This document shows positions 1-9,799 of a DNA stretch of 64,000 bases, piece after piece. The stretch is from Albula goreensis. Its lineage: Eukaryota; Chordata; Actinopteri; Albuliformes; Albulidae. The notes beneath the pieces are model-generated. The model saw only the letters and a program-made list of their open reading frames with translations. It was not told the origin of the DNA and searched no databases. The stretch covers positions 186,001 through 250,000 of the forward strand of contig CM040751.1 of the NCBI GenBank assembly GCA_022829145.1. The letters are read 5' to 3'. The position numbers and the translations under genes are program-made. Numbering within the stretch: position 1 is the first letter of the stretch; every line of letters begins with the position of its first letter.

Positions 1-1316
1 CGGTAAGGACAGCTGCTCTGGAAGAAAAATTATGGACAAATTTCCTGTACCAGCCAACTAAACCAAGAAAGGATCTCATCTTCTTCTTCATGGTCGGTGG
101 CTGGCAGGACTGGATTGCCTCCACTTTGCTGAGCTGAGGACGCAGGACTCCATCCACAACAACAAATCCCGATATTTAACCTCTCCCTTGGCTAAGGCAC
201 ATTTCACAGGATTGATGATGAGGCCTACAGCCTTCACACGTTGTAGGATCTGCTTGAGGTAATACAGATGCAAGTCCCATGGTCGCTAAAAATTACCACA
301 TCATCTAAGTATGCGACGGCAAAGTCTGTGGTTCCCTGTAGAACCTTGTCCATTAACCTTTGAAAGGTCGCTGGCACCCTCTGCAGGCTAAAAGGCATAA
401 CCTTAAAATGATAGACTCCATAGGGCGTCGTGAATGTGGTTATCTCCCTTGCTTCTGAACCCAGGGGAACCTGCCAGTTGCCCTTACTCAGATCAAGGGT
501 GGAGATAAACTTGGCCCTCCCAATTCTCTCTGTCAGATCTTCGATCCGGGGCATCGGGTAGGGATCAAACTTTGAAACAGCATTGATCTTTCGAAAGTCT
601 ATGCAAAACCTCAAGGTTCCATCAGGCTTTGGCACTGGCACGATAGGACTACACTCCTCAATTACCCCCATCTCCCTCATCACCTCTAACTCCTCTTTGA
701 GTTTCCCCAGCAGGCATTCAGGGATACGGCCACAACACTGTCCTACTGGACCCTCTGTTGTGAGATGGATGTTGTGGTGGATCAACGAGGTGAGCCCTGG
801 CCTCACCTGGAAGAGCTCTGGGTCTAGTAGTTCTGTCAGCTGTTCCTGTTGGTCTGGTTCAAGATGAGACGAGTCTACTTCCTGTTGGGTATCCTCAGTT
901 GAAAAGTACATTTCACCTGTGTCCTCCTCCTCCTGGACAGCAGGCAGAAACAGATTAGCCTTGACTGGCTCTTTGGCTTCTGTCTCAGGTCTTGACAGGT
1001 ACTCTTTCAGGAGATTTATATGAAAAGTCTGTTTTTTCCTCCCCCTTTCAGGCATGAAGATCGCATAAGTGACTGCACCAACTCTAGACCTCATATGGCC
1101 CATGCCATTTCGCCAAACGTTTATTGTCCCTGGTGGGTAGCAACAGCAACACTTTCTGGCCAGGTTAAAAGGTCCTGTCTCGGACTCTTCGATCATACCA
1201 TGACTCTTTTGACCCTTCTTCATATTGTCCTGAGCCAAGGTTGCCATCTGCTCCAACTGCTCCCTCATCTGGATGACATACTGGACAATGCTCTGGCTTT
1301 CACCTCTTGCTCCCAC
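1..1316 (-). pseudogene. Integrase C-terminus to reverse transcriptase of the Gmr1-like element
   Basis: The main open frame is 234-1316 (360 residues). Residues 1-110 are the integrase tail (FHINLLKEYLSRPE is typical), 150-205 the pre-RT linker, and 205-345 the RT fingers and palm, with FCIDFRKIN around 237-245, the first palm Asp at about 275 and the catalytic box YLDD at 336-339. A frame change near 250 moves the connection region to a second frame (88-273), and the RT thumb motif runs to the window edge. RT directly following the integrase tail is the key evidence for Gmr1-type order. Confidence 0.8.
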
Positions 1317-1371
1317 CCAGAACCCCTTCAGCAGGTCAAGAGGTCCCCTGACCTGACATCCATAGAGGAGC

Positions 1372-1797
1372 TCAAAGGGAGAAAACCCGGTTGAAGCCTG
1401 TGGTACCTCCCGGTAGGCAAATAACAGGTAAGGAAGCCACTAATCCCAGTCCGTACCCGTCTGAGAAATGAACTTCCGAAGCATGCTCTTCAGAGTCTGG
1501 TTCCAGCGTTCCACAAGCCCGTCTGTTTGAGGGTGGTAAGGGGGTCTTTATGCCCCTAATTTCTAACAGCTGATTCACCTGCCTTAGCAGCTCTGACATG
1601 AAATTGGTGCCTTGGTCAGTCAAAATCTCCCTAGGGACTCCTACCCGGGATATCAGCTGGACAAGGCAATTAGCTACATGTCTGGCCTTGATGTTTCTGA
1701 GGGGAAATGCCTCCGGGTACTTAGTGGCATAATCACATATAACAAGGATGTATCTGTGACCATTCTTGCTCATCTCTAGAGGCCCCACTATGTCCAT
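1372..1797 (-). pseudogene. Integrase catalytic core of the Gmr1-like element
   Basis: The segment begins with MDIVGPL, which holds the first catalytic Asp (residue 2), followed by the gypsy integrase pattern YILVICDYATKYPEAFPL. DQGTNF carries the second Asp about 60 residues later. The glutamate region lies in another frame near 1.50-1.55 kb, so a frameshift splits the core; the last 40 residues of this frame are out-of-frame. The neighbouring ORF downstream starts with the integrase C-terminal linker, so IN and RT were once one polyprotein. Confidence 0.7.
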
Positions 1798-1902
1798 TCC
1801 TATCCTTTCAAAAGTGTCTCAATGATAGGTAGAGAATGCAAGTAGGCTGGTGCAAACCCTCTTCCTGATGTTAAGTGGCACTCTGGACAGGTTTTAACAA
1901 TC

Positions 1903-2478
1903 TCAGTGACATCGGTGTACAATAAAGGCTGAGAAACGGCTGCCTATTCTGGTCATAGTTTTATGATTCCCAAGGTGCCCTGCCCAAGGAATGCTATGTC
2001 CTAGTGTCATCACTGTGTGCCTGAATGACAACAGTACTGCTAACACCTCTATGTTCCCTTTCACTTGATAGAGAATACCCTTACGAAGGATATACCCCTC
2101 CTCCTGCAAACAGTCTACTTGGCCCTGTTTAACACCATCCACCTCTGTTACTTTGTTAAACCAGCAACGTAAGGTTGGGTCCTCTCTTTGTAATTGCGCT
2201 ACATCCTCAGGGATGTCTACATCCAAAGTCATTGATGGTTCTGGCATGGCTGCAGCCTGCTCTGTACTAGCTTTGTACTGGACCTTGTCCCTGCGCTTTG
2301 CCTGCTTGCCAGTGAGAAGAGGCACCAGTCTAATAACCCATTCGTGGTCTGGCCAGTGACAGGTGATGGCCATCCTTTCAAACGTGGTCAAAAAGTGTTC
2401 AGTGTCATCACCTTTGGTTAAAGGATGAAGTTTTGGCTGTTTGAATTCAGTGATGGGTCGCCCTGGCCTGTGTTGCAT
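1903..2478 (-). pseudogene. Gag fragment joined to integrase zinc-binding region
   Basis: The first about 65 residues (HPLTKGDDTEHFLTTFERMA onward) resemble the SCAN-like gag capsid segment of fish gypsy elements. The second half, with DVAQLQREDPTLRCW and later HLGNHKTMTRI, resembles the N-terminal integrase region that precedes and includes the H2C2 finger. Gag directly followed by integrase means protease is missing and supports a deletion joining the two. The end is frame-broken before the CxxC pair. Confidence 0.6.
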
Positions 2479-2484
2479 GCTCTG

Positions 2485-2691
2485 CTATCTCTGCTCCTGC
2501 CGCCTGGACTCCTTCTCAAACTGCTCATCCCATGCTGCTTGAGACTGCAGAAGTCCTCTGACTAGGCCCATCAGCTCTGCCACCACCTCCAAAGTGTTCC
2601 TCTGGGGCTGCCCCAACTCCACAGATGACGATGCTGCCTCCATGCTTGGCCCTGGCTCCTCACCTCTGCCGTGCCTGGCCTTAGGTGGCAT
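2485..2691 (-). pseudogene. Gag N-terminus of the Gmr1-like element
   Basis: From an ATG at 2691 the frame encodes a basic start (MPPKARHGRGEEPG) followed by a Glu/Gln-rich, probably coiled-coil stretch ending in a Glu/Arg-rich tail. A stop lies just before the next block, so the frame is broken. The position upstream of a SCAN-like segment fits gag of this group. The ORF is open a little farther upstream but that part is shared with the junction to the neighbouring element, so I prefer the ATG at 2691. Confidence 0.5.
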
Positions 2692-2734
2692 ATTCCCTTC
2701 TGGGGGTGATGCTGATGTGACACAGGATCGAGAT

Positions 2735-3589
2735 GCTGTTGTGGACACGGGAAGCACCTTCACCCTGATGAAAGAAAGCCTGTGGAAGCAGGTGGTGTCA
2801 TCCAATGAAGCCTTCTTGCCCGCAGAATGGCAGCGATTTGTTATAGCTGATGGAACTGTTCATCAGGCTTTAGGAAAGAATATCATCTGTCTGGACTGGC
2901 ATGAACGGCAATGGGCAATCAAGGTCCATGTTATGGAGGATCGCCATCTGGCCTTTCCTATTATTTTAGGATTGGATTTCCTCTCCACAACTGGGGTCAC
3001 TCTCAACCTTGCTAAAAACAGCTATGGCTGGAAGACTGATAGAGGCTACTCTTATCATGCCTTTTTACGGCAGCCAACCGACATGTCCAGGTGGAGCAAG
3101 ATGAAGCCAACCATCTATTATGCCTTACCTCCAGGGGAGCTGCCACCATGTTGGCTTTCTACTAGCCCTGCAGATAACGGGGGCAATTATGACACAGACT
3201 GGCCGGAAGGGCTGGACCAACTCCGGAAGGACTGGCCGTCAGTGACCTCAGGTAGGCTTGGAAGAACTGATGTGGAGAAACACACCATCTTCCTCCAAGA
3301 CGAGGTTCCCGTCCGGACCAAGGTGTACCGCGTATCTCCACTGAAAAAGAAAATAATTGAAGAGCATGTGGAGAAGATGCTTAAGGATGACATCATTGAG
3401 CCCTCCCAGTCCGCCTGGTCCTCACCTGTGGTTCTCGTCCCTAAACCTGACGGTACCTTCCGGTTCTGTGTGGACTACCGAAGAGTGAACACCAAAACCT
3501 TACCTGATGCATATCCAATGCCAATCATTCATGACATCTTGGAAGGCGCCTCCTGGTTCAGTACGCTGGATTTGCAGTCAGGATATTAG
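2735..3589 (+). pseudogene. Gypsy protease and first part of reverse transcriptase
   Basis: VVDTGSTF is the catalytic signature of a retroviral-type aspartic protease and FPIILGLDFL its C-terminal motif. After a linker (about residues 130-250 of this frame) the RT fingers begin: LVPKPDGTFRFCVDYRRVN, then FSTLDLQSGY with the first palm Asp. The frame ends in TAG exactly where this family normally has the Trp of the GYWQ motif, so a single-base nonsense change is likely; the same frame resumes after it. The first 40 residues of the longer open frame are antisense Gmr1 sequence and do not belong to this protein. Confidence 0.8.
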
Positions 3590-4750
3590 CAGGTCACAAT
3601 GGTGGAGGAGAGTAAGCCAAAGACGGCATTCATAACCACCATGGGACTTTTTCAGTTTAAGTCTATGCCGTTTGGACTTCGTAACGCCGCGGCTTCCTTC
3701 CAACGGCTAATGGAAAAAGTCCAAGCAGAGCTGAGAAGTCAAATATGTTTTGTGTACATAGATGATATAATTGTGTACTCACCCACTCGTGACCAACATC
3801 TGCTAGATTTGGCTGCTGTTTGTCAGAAGCTGGAGGCAGCCAATCTTAGCCTAAACATGAAGAAATGCCATTTTTTTAAAAGGGAATTGAAGTTCCTCGG
3901 GCACATCATCACCAGTAGAGGCGTTGAGGTGGACCCAGTGAAGACTCAGGCTGTGACTGATTTCCCTACCCCAACAAACGTCAAAGCCTTACAACGTTTC
4001 CTCGGACTGGCAGGCTGGTACCATAAATTCATTCCCCATTTTGCAGATCTTGCGGCTCCTCTGAACCATCTGAAGAGGAAGGGAGTGGAATGGAACTGGA
4101 CCAGTGAGTGCCAGGCTAGCATGGACGCTCTAGAAGAAGCCCTGAAGAGTCCCCCAGTTCTGGCCCAGCCTAATCTGTCTCTGCCCTTCCAGGTTCACAC
4201 TGATGCCAGTGACGTAGGTCTTGGGGCCATCCTCTCGCAAAACACCACAGAGGGTGAGCAAGTGATTGCTTATGCCTCCAGAGGGCTCCGGGGTCCAGAG
4301 CGTAACTACTCCACTTCAGAGAAAGAGTGTCTGGCCGTAGCCTGGGCAACGGAGAAGTGGCGGTACTATCTGGAGGGAGTGGTCTTCACAGTCTTCACTG
4401 ACCACGCGGCATTGTCCTGGGCTTTCAACTGCCCAAAGACTACCTCACGCTTTACTCAGTGGATCCTCAGGCTACAACATTTCACGTTTCAAGTCCATTA
4501 CCGTAAGGGTTGCTTTAATGCTGCTCCTGATGCCCTGTCCAGAGCATATGAGCCGCTCGTCATCCAACCCTCTCCCTGCCTTGCCGTCTCCATAAAGCCT
4601 CATTCTGACTTGCCCACCACCTTGGCCGATATTGCGGCAGCTCAGGAGGGAGACCCGAAAGTGCAGGACCTAAAGCCGGAGCAAGGTCAGCTATCTCCAC
4701 CTGCGAATCGCATCAGCTTTGTTGACCACCAGGGTGTGCTGTATCGATGA
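3590..4750 (+). pseudogene. Gypsy reverse transcriptase palm/thumb and RNase H
   Basis: In frame with the previous block beyond its [11 protein letters not shown] (residues 53-56 counted from 3599) is the RT catalytic box, followed by the thumb [12 protein letters not shown]. The RNase H domain follows with [23 protein letters not shown] and FTDHAALSW, giving the D-E-D set, and ends at DALSRAY. A TGA at about 4748 interrupts the linker to integrase. This is transposon coding sequence, not a host gene. Confidence 0.85.
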
Positions 4751-4860
4751 GTCCCTTTAACCAACCAAGGGGAGAAGTACCAGTTGGTAGTCCCTCAGTC
4801 TCTAGTTCCAGAGTTCTTGAGGTACTTCCATGACAATCCTCTCGGGGGCATCTGGGACGT

Positions 4861-5865
4861 TTGAAAACTCTGCTCCGTGTCCTTGAGGTGGCGTGGTGGC
4901 CAAGTGTCCGTAAGGATGTGTGGGAGCACACGAAGACCTGTGAGACCTGTCAGAAGTACAAGGCCGATAATTCCAAGCCAGCCAGTTTTCTGCAGAACAC
5001 CATGGTGGAGGCTCCAGGGGAGATGTTGGGGGTGGACTTAATGGGTCCCTTCCCCAGAAGTAAAAAGGCAAATTCTTACCTTATGGTTGTAGTGGACTAT
5101 TTCACAAAATGGGTTGAGCTGTTTCCCTTGAGAGATGGAAGAACTCCCCGTCTCGTTAGAATTTTACAAGAAGAGATCTTCACCCGCTGGGGAGTGCCAC
5201 AGTACCTGGTGTCAGACAGAGGACCTCAGTTTACTTCCACCCTTTTGATTGGGCTCTGTAAGTCATGGGGTGTGGTACAAAAATTAACCACCAGCTATCA
5301 CCCACAAACAAACCTGACAGAACGAATAAACCGGACAGTCAAAACCATGATCGCATCCTTTGTAGGCCAACATCATAACACCTGGGACCAGTGGCTTCCA
5401 GAGTTTCGCTTTGCCATAAATACAGCCCAACAGGAGACCACTGGACAGACCCCGGCTGAGCTTGCCCTCGGCAGGAATTTGAAGGGTCCCCTGGAGAGAC
5501 TTGTTCACCGACCACCATCTCCTGAACAATCCATGGCCTACAATGTGGTCGAAAGACAGCAGAAGATGGCAGAGGAGGTTAGACGGAGAGTAGGAGTGCA
5601 CCAGGCCAGACAGGCTAAGTATTATAATGCCCACCATAAAGATGCGCACTTTAGGCAGGGAGACTTAGTATGGATCAGGTCACACCCACTCTCCAAGGCC
5701 AATGAAAAATTCTCTGCAAAGCTAGTGCCTAGGTGGGAAGGGCCAGCCATAGTTCTAAAAATATTAGGGCCTATAAATTACAGGGTAAAATGGAATAGCC
5801 CACGAAATAAAGAAGACATTGTTGATGTGGTCAATATGAAAAAATATCATGGTGTCTTACCTTAG
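4861..5865 (+). pseudogene. Gypsy integrase
   Basis: The open frame of 334 residues starts inside the H2C2 zinc-binding domain: the two Cys are C27 and C30 (CETC), while the His pair lies upstream in another frame, so a frameshift at about 4840 splits the finger. The catalytic triad is intact in this copy: D59 (GVDLMGP), D119 (SDRGPQ) and E154 (LTERIN), a D,D-35-E arrangement. The C-terminal part ([10 protein letters not shown], then [12 protein letters not shown]) is the DNA-binding GPY/F-like module. It stops at TAG 5863-5865, just upstream of the polypurine tract. Confidence 0.85.
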
Positions 5866-5890
5866 TAGCCTCCGGCTGGAGGGGGGGGTC

Positions 5891-6728
5891 TGTGTGACAC
5901 AAAGGGCCACATAGGTATCTTTAGGATTCCCTTTGTGAAATAAATACATTTTAAAACTGCGCTGTAGCAGGAATGTTTTATTAAAGGGTTATCCATTTTG
6001 TTTTTCTTTTCATTTAAATACCCTTATTGGTGCCCTTCAATGTTTTAATGTCATGTGGGGGTGGTTGCTGATGGTACCTGGGGAACCCGGTCAGCTGATC
6101 GGAGGACTGGTGAAGCCCTTGTCAGCTGACTTAACCAGGGAGAGAACGCGGCCTGGGGGAGGAAGACATGGGGAGCGCGGGAGTTGGAAAGGAAAAAAAA
6201 GTGCGTGCGGTGGGGAGTCCAAGGGGGACTTGCCTAAAGCTTCCAAAAGAAAAACTCCGAGAAGGGGATACACAACTGTGTAAAAGCACCCGAGCCACTG
6301 GACCCTAGCAACGAAACAGTGGGGTGAGCTGACTGGTGAGACCAAACCATTTCTTTTTTTCACTTTCGTTGCAGTTTTTTTTCCTTTTCATTCATTGACG
6401 GAGGACAGTTTCTCGGTCTCCCTGCTGAGGGAGGATATATATTTTGGTTTTTTGTTTGGATGCTGGATTTGCTGCGATCTTGTTATCCCTGGGAAGCGCG
6501 CGCAAAACCACAAACTGGAGTGTGAGAAAAAGGAATTGCTGGCCAGCGTCATTGTGTGTTTGTTATTTGTTTGTCAATATACAGAGTGAATGTCACTATT
6601 GCCTTGTTTGTTTGTTGTTTCTGTCACTTTGTAACTGCAAAGATACATTTTTCGATGTGAATGCGTAATAATTTAGTTTTAACCCGTAATTAAAACGGTA
6701 ACATTTCCCGATAGGGCAGATTGTTACA
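5891..6728 (+). repeat. 3' LTR of the plus-strand gypsy element
   Basis: It starts TGTGTGACAC directly after a G-rich polypurine tract and ends ATTGTTACA, giving the TG...CA ends expected of an LTR, 838 bp. An AATAAA lies near 5939-5944 and TATA-like sequence near 6434. ORFs inside it on either strand are fortuitous. The matching 5' LTR is absent from the window. Confidence 0.7.
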
Positions 6729-6749
6729 CTGAATCCCTCTTCAGTTTAG

Positions 6750-6885
6750 ATGCTGTGTTGAGGGACACACTTGGCATCATGAGACTTTACATTTTCCTTT
6801 ATTTTAAGTAAAAGCTACCTGTGTGGTATAGGAGGGTACTTTGATCCAAGCACATACATACATACATATACTGTATGTCCTGGAT
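6750..6885 (+). repeat. Dispersed repeat, copy 1
   Basis: Starts with GTTGAGGGACACACTTG and ends in a CATA-rich stretch followed by TGTCCTGGA. The same order of blocks (GTTGAGGGACACACTT, AAGTAAAAGC, TCTGTGT, a short tandem repeat, TGTCCTGGA) occurs at 24970-25135. The class is not recognised. Confidence 0.5.
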
Positions 6886-7015
6886 GTCAACCACAAACAT
6901 TCCTTTCACTATTTATTTCCTTTCAATGACCAACTGGGCAAGAAGCAAAAGCTGCTCTTGTGTCCTGCTGGGTTTGCATTTGTGGTTCAATGTGTTGCAT
7001 TTCCTTTCCTCCACT

Positions 7016-7240
7016 ATCACCTCGTCTCCTCCCTCTCTCCAATATTGGGACATTGGAGGGAAGGGGGAGATGATGTCGACATTGATGGTGGGGAATCGGA
7101 TTAGCCATTCCAATTTTTGTTTCATCTCCTCCTTTCCTCCACTCATTTCCTCCCCTCCTTTCCTCCACATATTCCCGGGGTAGGAAAGAAGGGGAGGAAA
7201 CAAGTGGAGAAAAGGATGAGATGAGGAAAAGTATTGGGAT
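7016..7240. repeat. Pair of polypurine/polypyrimidine hairpins
   Basis: Two neighbouring imperfect inverted repeats. The first folds around CAATATTGGGACATTGG (about 7016-7078). The second has arms of roughly 45 bases, about 7118-7165 and 7181-7228, around a loop containing CCCGGGG. The arms are almost pure pyrimidine on one side and pure purine on the other. Overlapping ORFs read through the arms on both strands and are not genes. Confidence 0.6.
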
Positions 7241-7241
7241 G

Positions 7242-7770
7242 CACCCAGGAACTTGCACAGCAATGGCCTCACTAACAGGTAGACTCAGCTGGAGGTGATT
7301 TCCAGTCATCTCAGGTGTGAGCAATTGCCCTCAATTAGGCCACTTATTTAAGCACAGCCTTGAAGGCTGAGAGAGTACCTTTTGGGCTTTTGTATGTTCC
7401 CTCTCACCACTGTGCCACAGTCCTCATACTGTATACACAATACATAGATCTTGACATTTACCTCTTGTTCAACACACTGTCAGAGTAATTAGAATTCACT
7501 TGAAGCTGCACAGTGATGACTTGATGACAAGACATTAGGTAGCAGAATTAGGTAGCCTTCCTTTAGCAACCAAGAATTTGATAATATAAATAAATCTTGT
7601 GTAGTTGAAATCGTTCCATTAATGCGGTCACCACAGGACACATAAACTACTTGCAAAGTGCTGATGACTGCCAAACTAACAATTTAATAAAAATACAGTT
7701 TATGTGTTGATGTCCATTCTTCATTTTCAGTGTGAGTACTCATCTGTGTAAAATGATGAGATTCCAAAGA
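7242..7770. other. No gene seen; possible degraded LTR-like or repeat DNA
   Basis: The stretch around 7310-7380, with CTCAATTAGGCCACTTATTTAAGC, resembles promoter parts of fish gypsy LTRs, but no ends could be defined. The rest shows nothing recognisable. Confidence 0.25.
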
Positions 7771-8117
7771 GAGATTCACAGAGTGGTTATTGTCACATGC
7801 ACAGAAACACAGCATATACCCAAACAGGTAATTGTAGATGGTGAAATTCTTTATGCTCATTAAATAAATAAACTTCTATTACACAAGTGTACTCCAGTAT
7901 ACAAGAATATAATATATACAGGTATATTTAAATATATACAAGTATACAAAAGAAAAAGTACCAGAATAAAATAAGATACAAACACAATAAAAGTGTTCTG
8001 ATGTGTGTTTCTGGTGAGGATAACTGTCCAGTCTGGGTTCCTAGCTGCAAAATTTACTTCATAGTTCATTATCCTCTCTAGCACGTAAAACACCCTCATC
8101 CTGGAAGAAGTGCTCTT

Positions 8118-8179
8118 TGTGTTGTACGTCGCTCTGGATTGAGTGTCTGATAAATGTTTATAATGTAATGTAATGTATC
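8118..8179 (+). repeat. SINE/LINE-type tail
   Basis: GTCGCTCTGGATTGAGTGTC followed by TGATAAATG and (TAATG)n matches the conserved tail common to several fish SINE and LINE families, where it normally reads GGATAAGAGCGTCTGCTAAATG. No SINE head was identified upstream. Confidence 0.5.
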
Positions 8180-8474
8180 CATATGACGTGTGGGTAAAGG
8201 TTGTTTCTGAGTCTGTTTGTTCTGGACTGGATGCTCTGGTACCTCCTATTGGACGGCAACAGAGCAGACAGGGCTGGGATGTTTACAATTTACCCATGGG
8301 GCTGGGATGGCTGAATCCCCAGGGCCTTCCTCCTGCTCCTCTGGGTTTAGAGTTTCTGCATGGTTGGCAGCTTAGTCCAGGTAATGTGCTCTGCAGCTTT
8401 GACCACTCTCTGGATGACCTGGCGAGCTTGCTCAGAGCTGCTCCCAAGCCATGATGCAGCCAGCCAGGGTATTC

Positions 8475-8915
8475 TCAGTGGTGCACCAGTAGAAATTGCA
8501 CAATATCATGGGCTCCATGCTGAACCTCTTCAGTCTTCGGAGGAAGAAGAGGCGTTCTCTGGCTGTTGACTCTCTCCCTTGCTGTCCCGTCAATGTGGAT
8601 GGGGATGTGCTCTCCTTGCACTCTCCTGAAAACCAGCACCATCTCTTTGGTTTTGCTGAGGTTGAGCTGGAGGTTATTGTCCCGAAACCAGAATGTCAGG
8701 GCTCTCGCCTCCTCTCTGTAGACCGTCTCGCCATTGTCTGTGATTTGGCTGATGATGTTGATGACGGTGGTGTCGTCTGCAAACTTGACATGGTTCGAGC
8801 CATGGGTGGCCACGCAGGCATGTGTGAACAGGGAGTGAACAGGGCTGAGCACGCACCCCTGGGGGACCTCAGTGCTGAGTATCAGTTTGGAGGATGTGGT
8901 GGTCCCTATCCGCAC
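8475..8915 (-). pseudogene. LINE reverse transcriptase palm fragment
   Basis: 146 residues. VPQGCVLSP at 17-25 is the RT motif before the catalytic box, FADDTTVI (45-52) holds the catalytic Asp pair, and LQLNLSKTKEMVLVF (about 79-93) is the next conserved block. The order and spacing match LINEs of the jockey/L2 group. It is followed by out-of-frame remnants of the thumb. Confidence 0.75.
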
Positions 8916-9199
8916 CTTCTGGGGTCTGTCACTCTAAGTCGAGGATGTAGCTGCACAGGGCAGTATTGAATCCTAGATCCTGGAGCTTGATGACTAATTT
9001 GGAGGGCACAATTGTGTTGAATGATGTCTTCAAAGACATCTGCCAGCTCATCTGCACATGTTTTGAGGGTGTGGCCAGGAATGCCGTGGGGGCCAGGTGC
9101 TCTGTGTGGATTTACCTTTTTAAAGGTTTTACACACATCAGTCCTAGATAGTTCCAGTGGGCTGGATTCCTGATCTCTTATCATATCAAGGCCTGACAT
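8906..9199 (-). pseudogene. LINE reverse transcriptase fingers fragment
   Basis: The motif VNPHRAPGPHGIPGHTLKTC corresponds to the A-G-P-D-G-I-P block of LINE RT fingers. The usual Asp has become His here (GPHGIP). Homology ends at about residue 60, after which the frame is shifted with respect to the FADD block downstream. Confidence 0.65.
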
Positions 9200-9289
9200 G
9201 GGGGTGTTGCTCTCAATGCATGCATAAAAGGTGTTAAGCTTGTCTGGGAGAGGCTGACACCCCCACCAATGCTGGTTTTACTTTTGAAG

Positions 9290-9790
9290 TCAGGTGTGTT
9301 GGTAGTATCGTGGCAGAACTTTCTTCAGGTTAGTGCTGTTGAAGTCGCCACAATAAAAGTAGCCTCTGAATGCCTGTCGATAATCCCATACAGCTCCTCT
9401 AGTGCAATCACTGTGTCGATGTGTGGTGGAATGTACACTGCCGTAAACCATGACCAGAGTGAACTCCTGTGGGAGGTAGAAGGGTCGGCATTTGATCATA
9501 AGGTGCTCCAGATTAGGGGAGCAGCCCATAGACACAGTCTCCACAACTAGGCACCATAGTTGTTAATCAAGAAACACACCCCTCCGCTTTTGCTCTTCCC
9601 CGACTCTTCTGACCGATCCTTCCAGTGAACGGAGAACCCCGCTGGGGCGATGGCTGAGTCAGGAATCGCTGGATCAAGCCATGTTTCACAATATAGTTCT
9701 TGATATCCTGTTGAAACAACAGCCTGCTCTTTAGCTCATCTAGTTCATTATCCAGTGACTGGACATTTGACTGGGGAGAGGTGGCCGATT
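9290..9790 (-). pseudogene. LINE endonuclease fragments
   Basis: The minus strand near 9.34-9.36 kb reads GDFNSTNLKKVLP, the core of an APE-type endonuclease. Farther upstream, near 9.62-9.69 kb, another frame has ETWLDPAIPDSAI followed by KSGGVCFLIN-like sequence, which is the catalytic Glu region. The domain is spread over at least two frames with a stop (about 9.55 kb), so it is a relic. Confidence 0.6.
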
Positions 9791-9799
9791 TTCACATTT

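Larger units (their letters stand above)
1..2700 (-). mobile_element. Gmr1-like Ty3/gypsy retrotransposon, partial and broken
   Basis: Read on the minus strand the order is gag-like start (2691), integrase zinc region, integrase core, linker, then reverse transcriptase running off the window at position 1. Integrase before RT is the hallmark of the Gmr1 group; other Ty3/gypsy elements have RT-RNase H-integrase. No protease is visible between gag and integrase, so an internal deletion is likely. Several frame changes and stops separate the blocks, so it is not functional. The 5' LTR is not seen: the upstream side abuts an oppositely oriented gypsy element near 2.70-2.74 kb. Family assignment rests on domain order and RT/IN motifs read by eye. 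Confidence 0.8.
2720..6728 (+). mobile_element. Ty3/gypsy retrotransposon, 5'-truncated, with 3' LTR
   Basis: Plus-strand order is aspartic protease, RT, RNase H, integrase, a G-rich tract (5878-5888) that serves as polypurine tract, and a 3' LTR. No gag or 5' LTR is present: protease begins within tens of bases of the oppositely oriented Gmr1-like element, so the 5' part is lost. Coding is interrupted by a TAG in RT (3587), a TGA (about 4748) and a frame change at about 4840. The domain order is the ordinary gypsy one, in contrast with the adjoining element. Confidence 0.85.
7770..9790 (-). mobile_element. L2/Rex-like LINE relic (jockey group)
   Basis: On the minus strand, from high to low coordinates, are endonuclease pieces (ETWLDPAIPDSAI region near 9.65 kb; GDFN at about 9.35 kb), RT fingers (RAPGPHGIPG near 9.13 kb), the RT catalytic box FADD near 8.78 kb, and a 3' UTR-like end with CATGTGACAATAA near 7.79 kb. 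Many frame breaks. Assignment to the L2/CR1/Rex1 group rests on the RT and endonuclease motifs; the exact family is uncertain. A SINE-like tail sits inside the 3' part at about 8.12 kb. Confidence 0.7.

Noticed and set aside
583..1394. Plus-strand frames of 94 and 124 codons
   Set aside because: They are antisense to the Gmr1-like RT and integrase, which have clear family motifs on the minus strand.
4713..5649. Minus-strand frames of 72-121 codons
   Set aside because: Antisense to the gypsy integrase; no domain resemblance.
6913..7324. Overlapping frames up to 133 codons in the hairpin region
   Set aside because: They read purine/pyrimidine tracts on both strands; low complexity and no start context.
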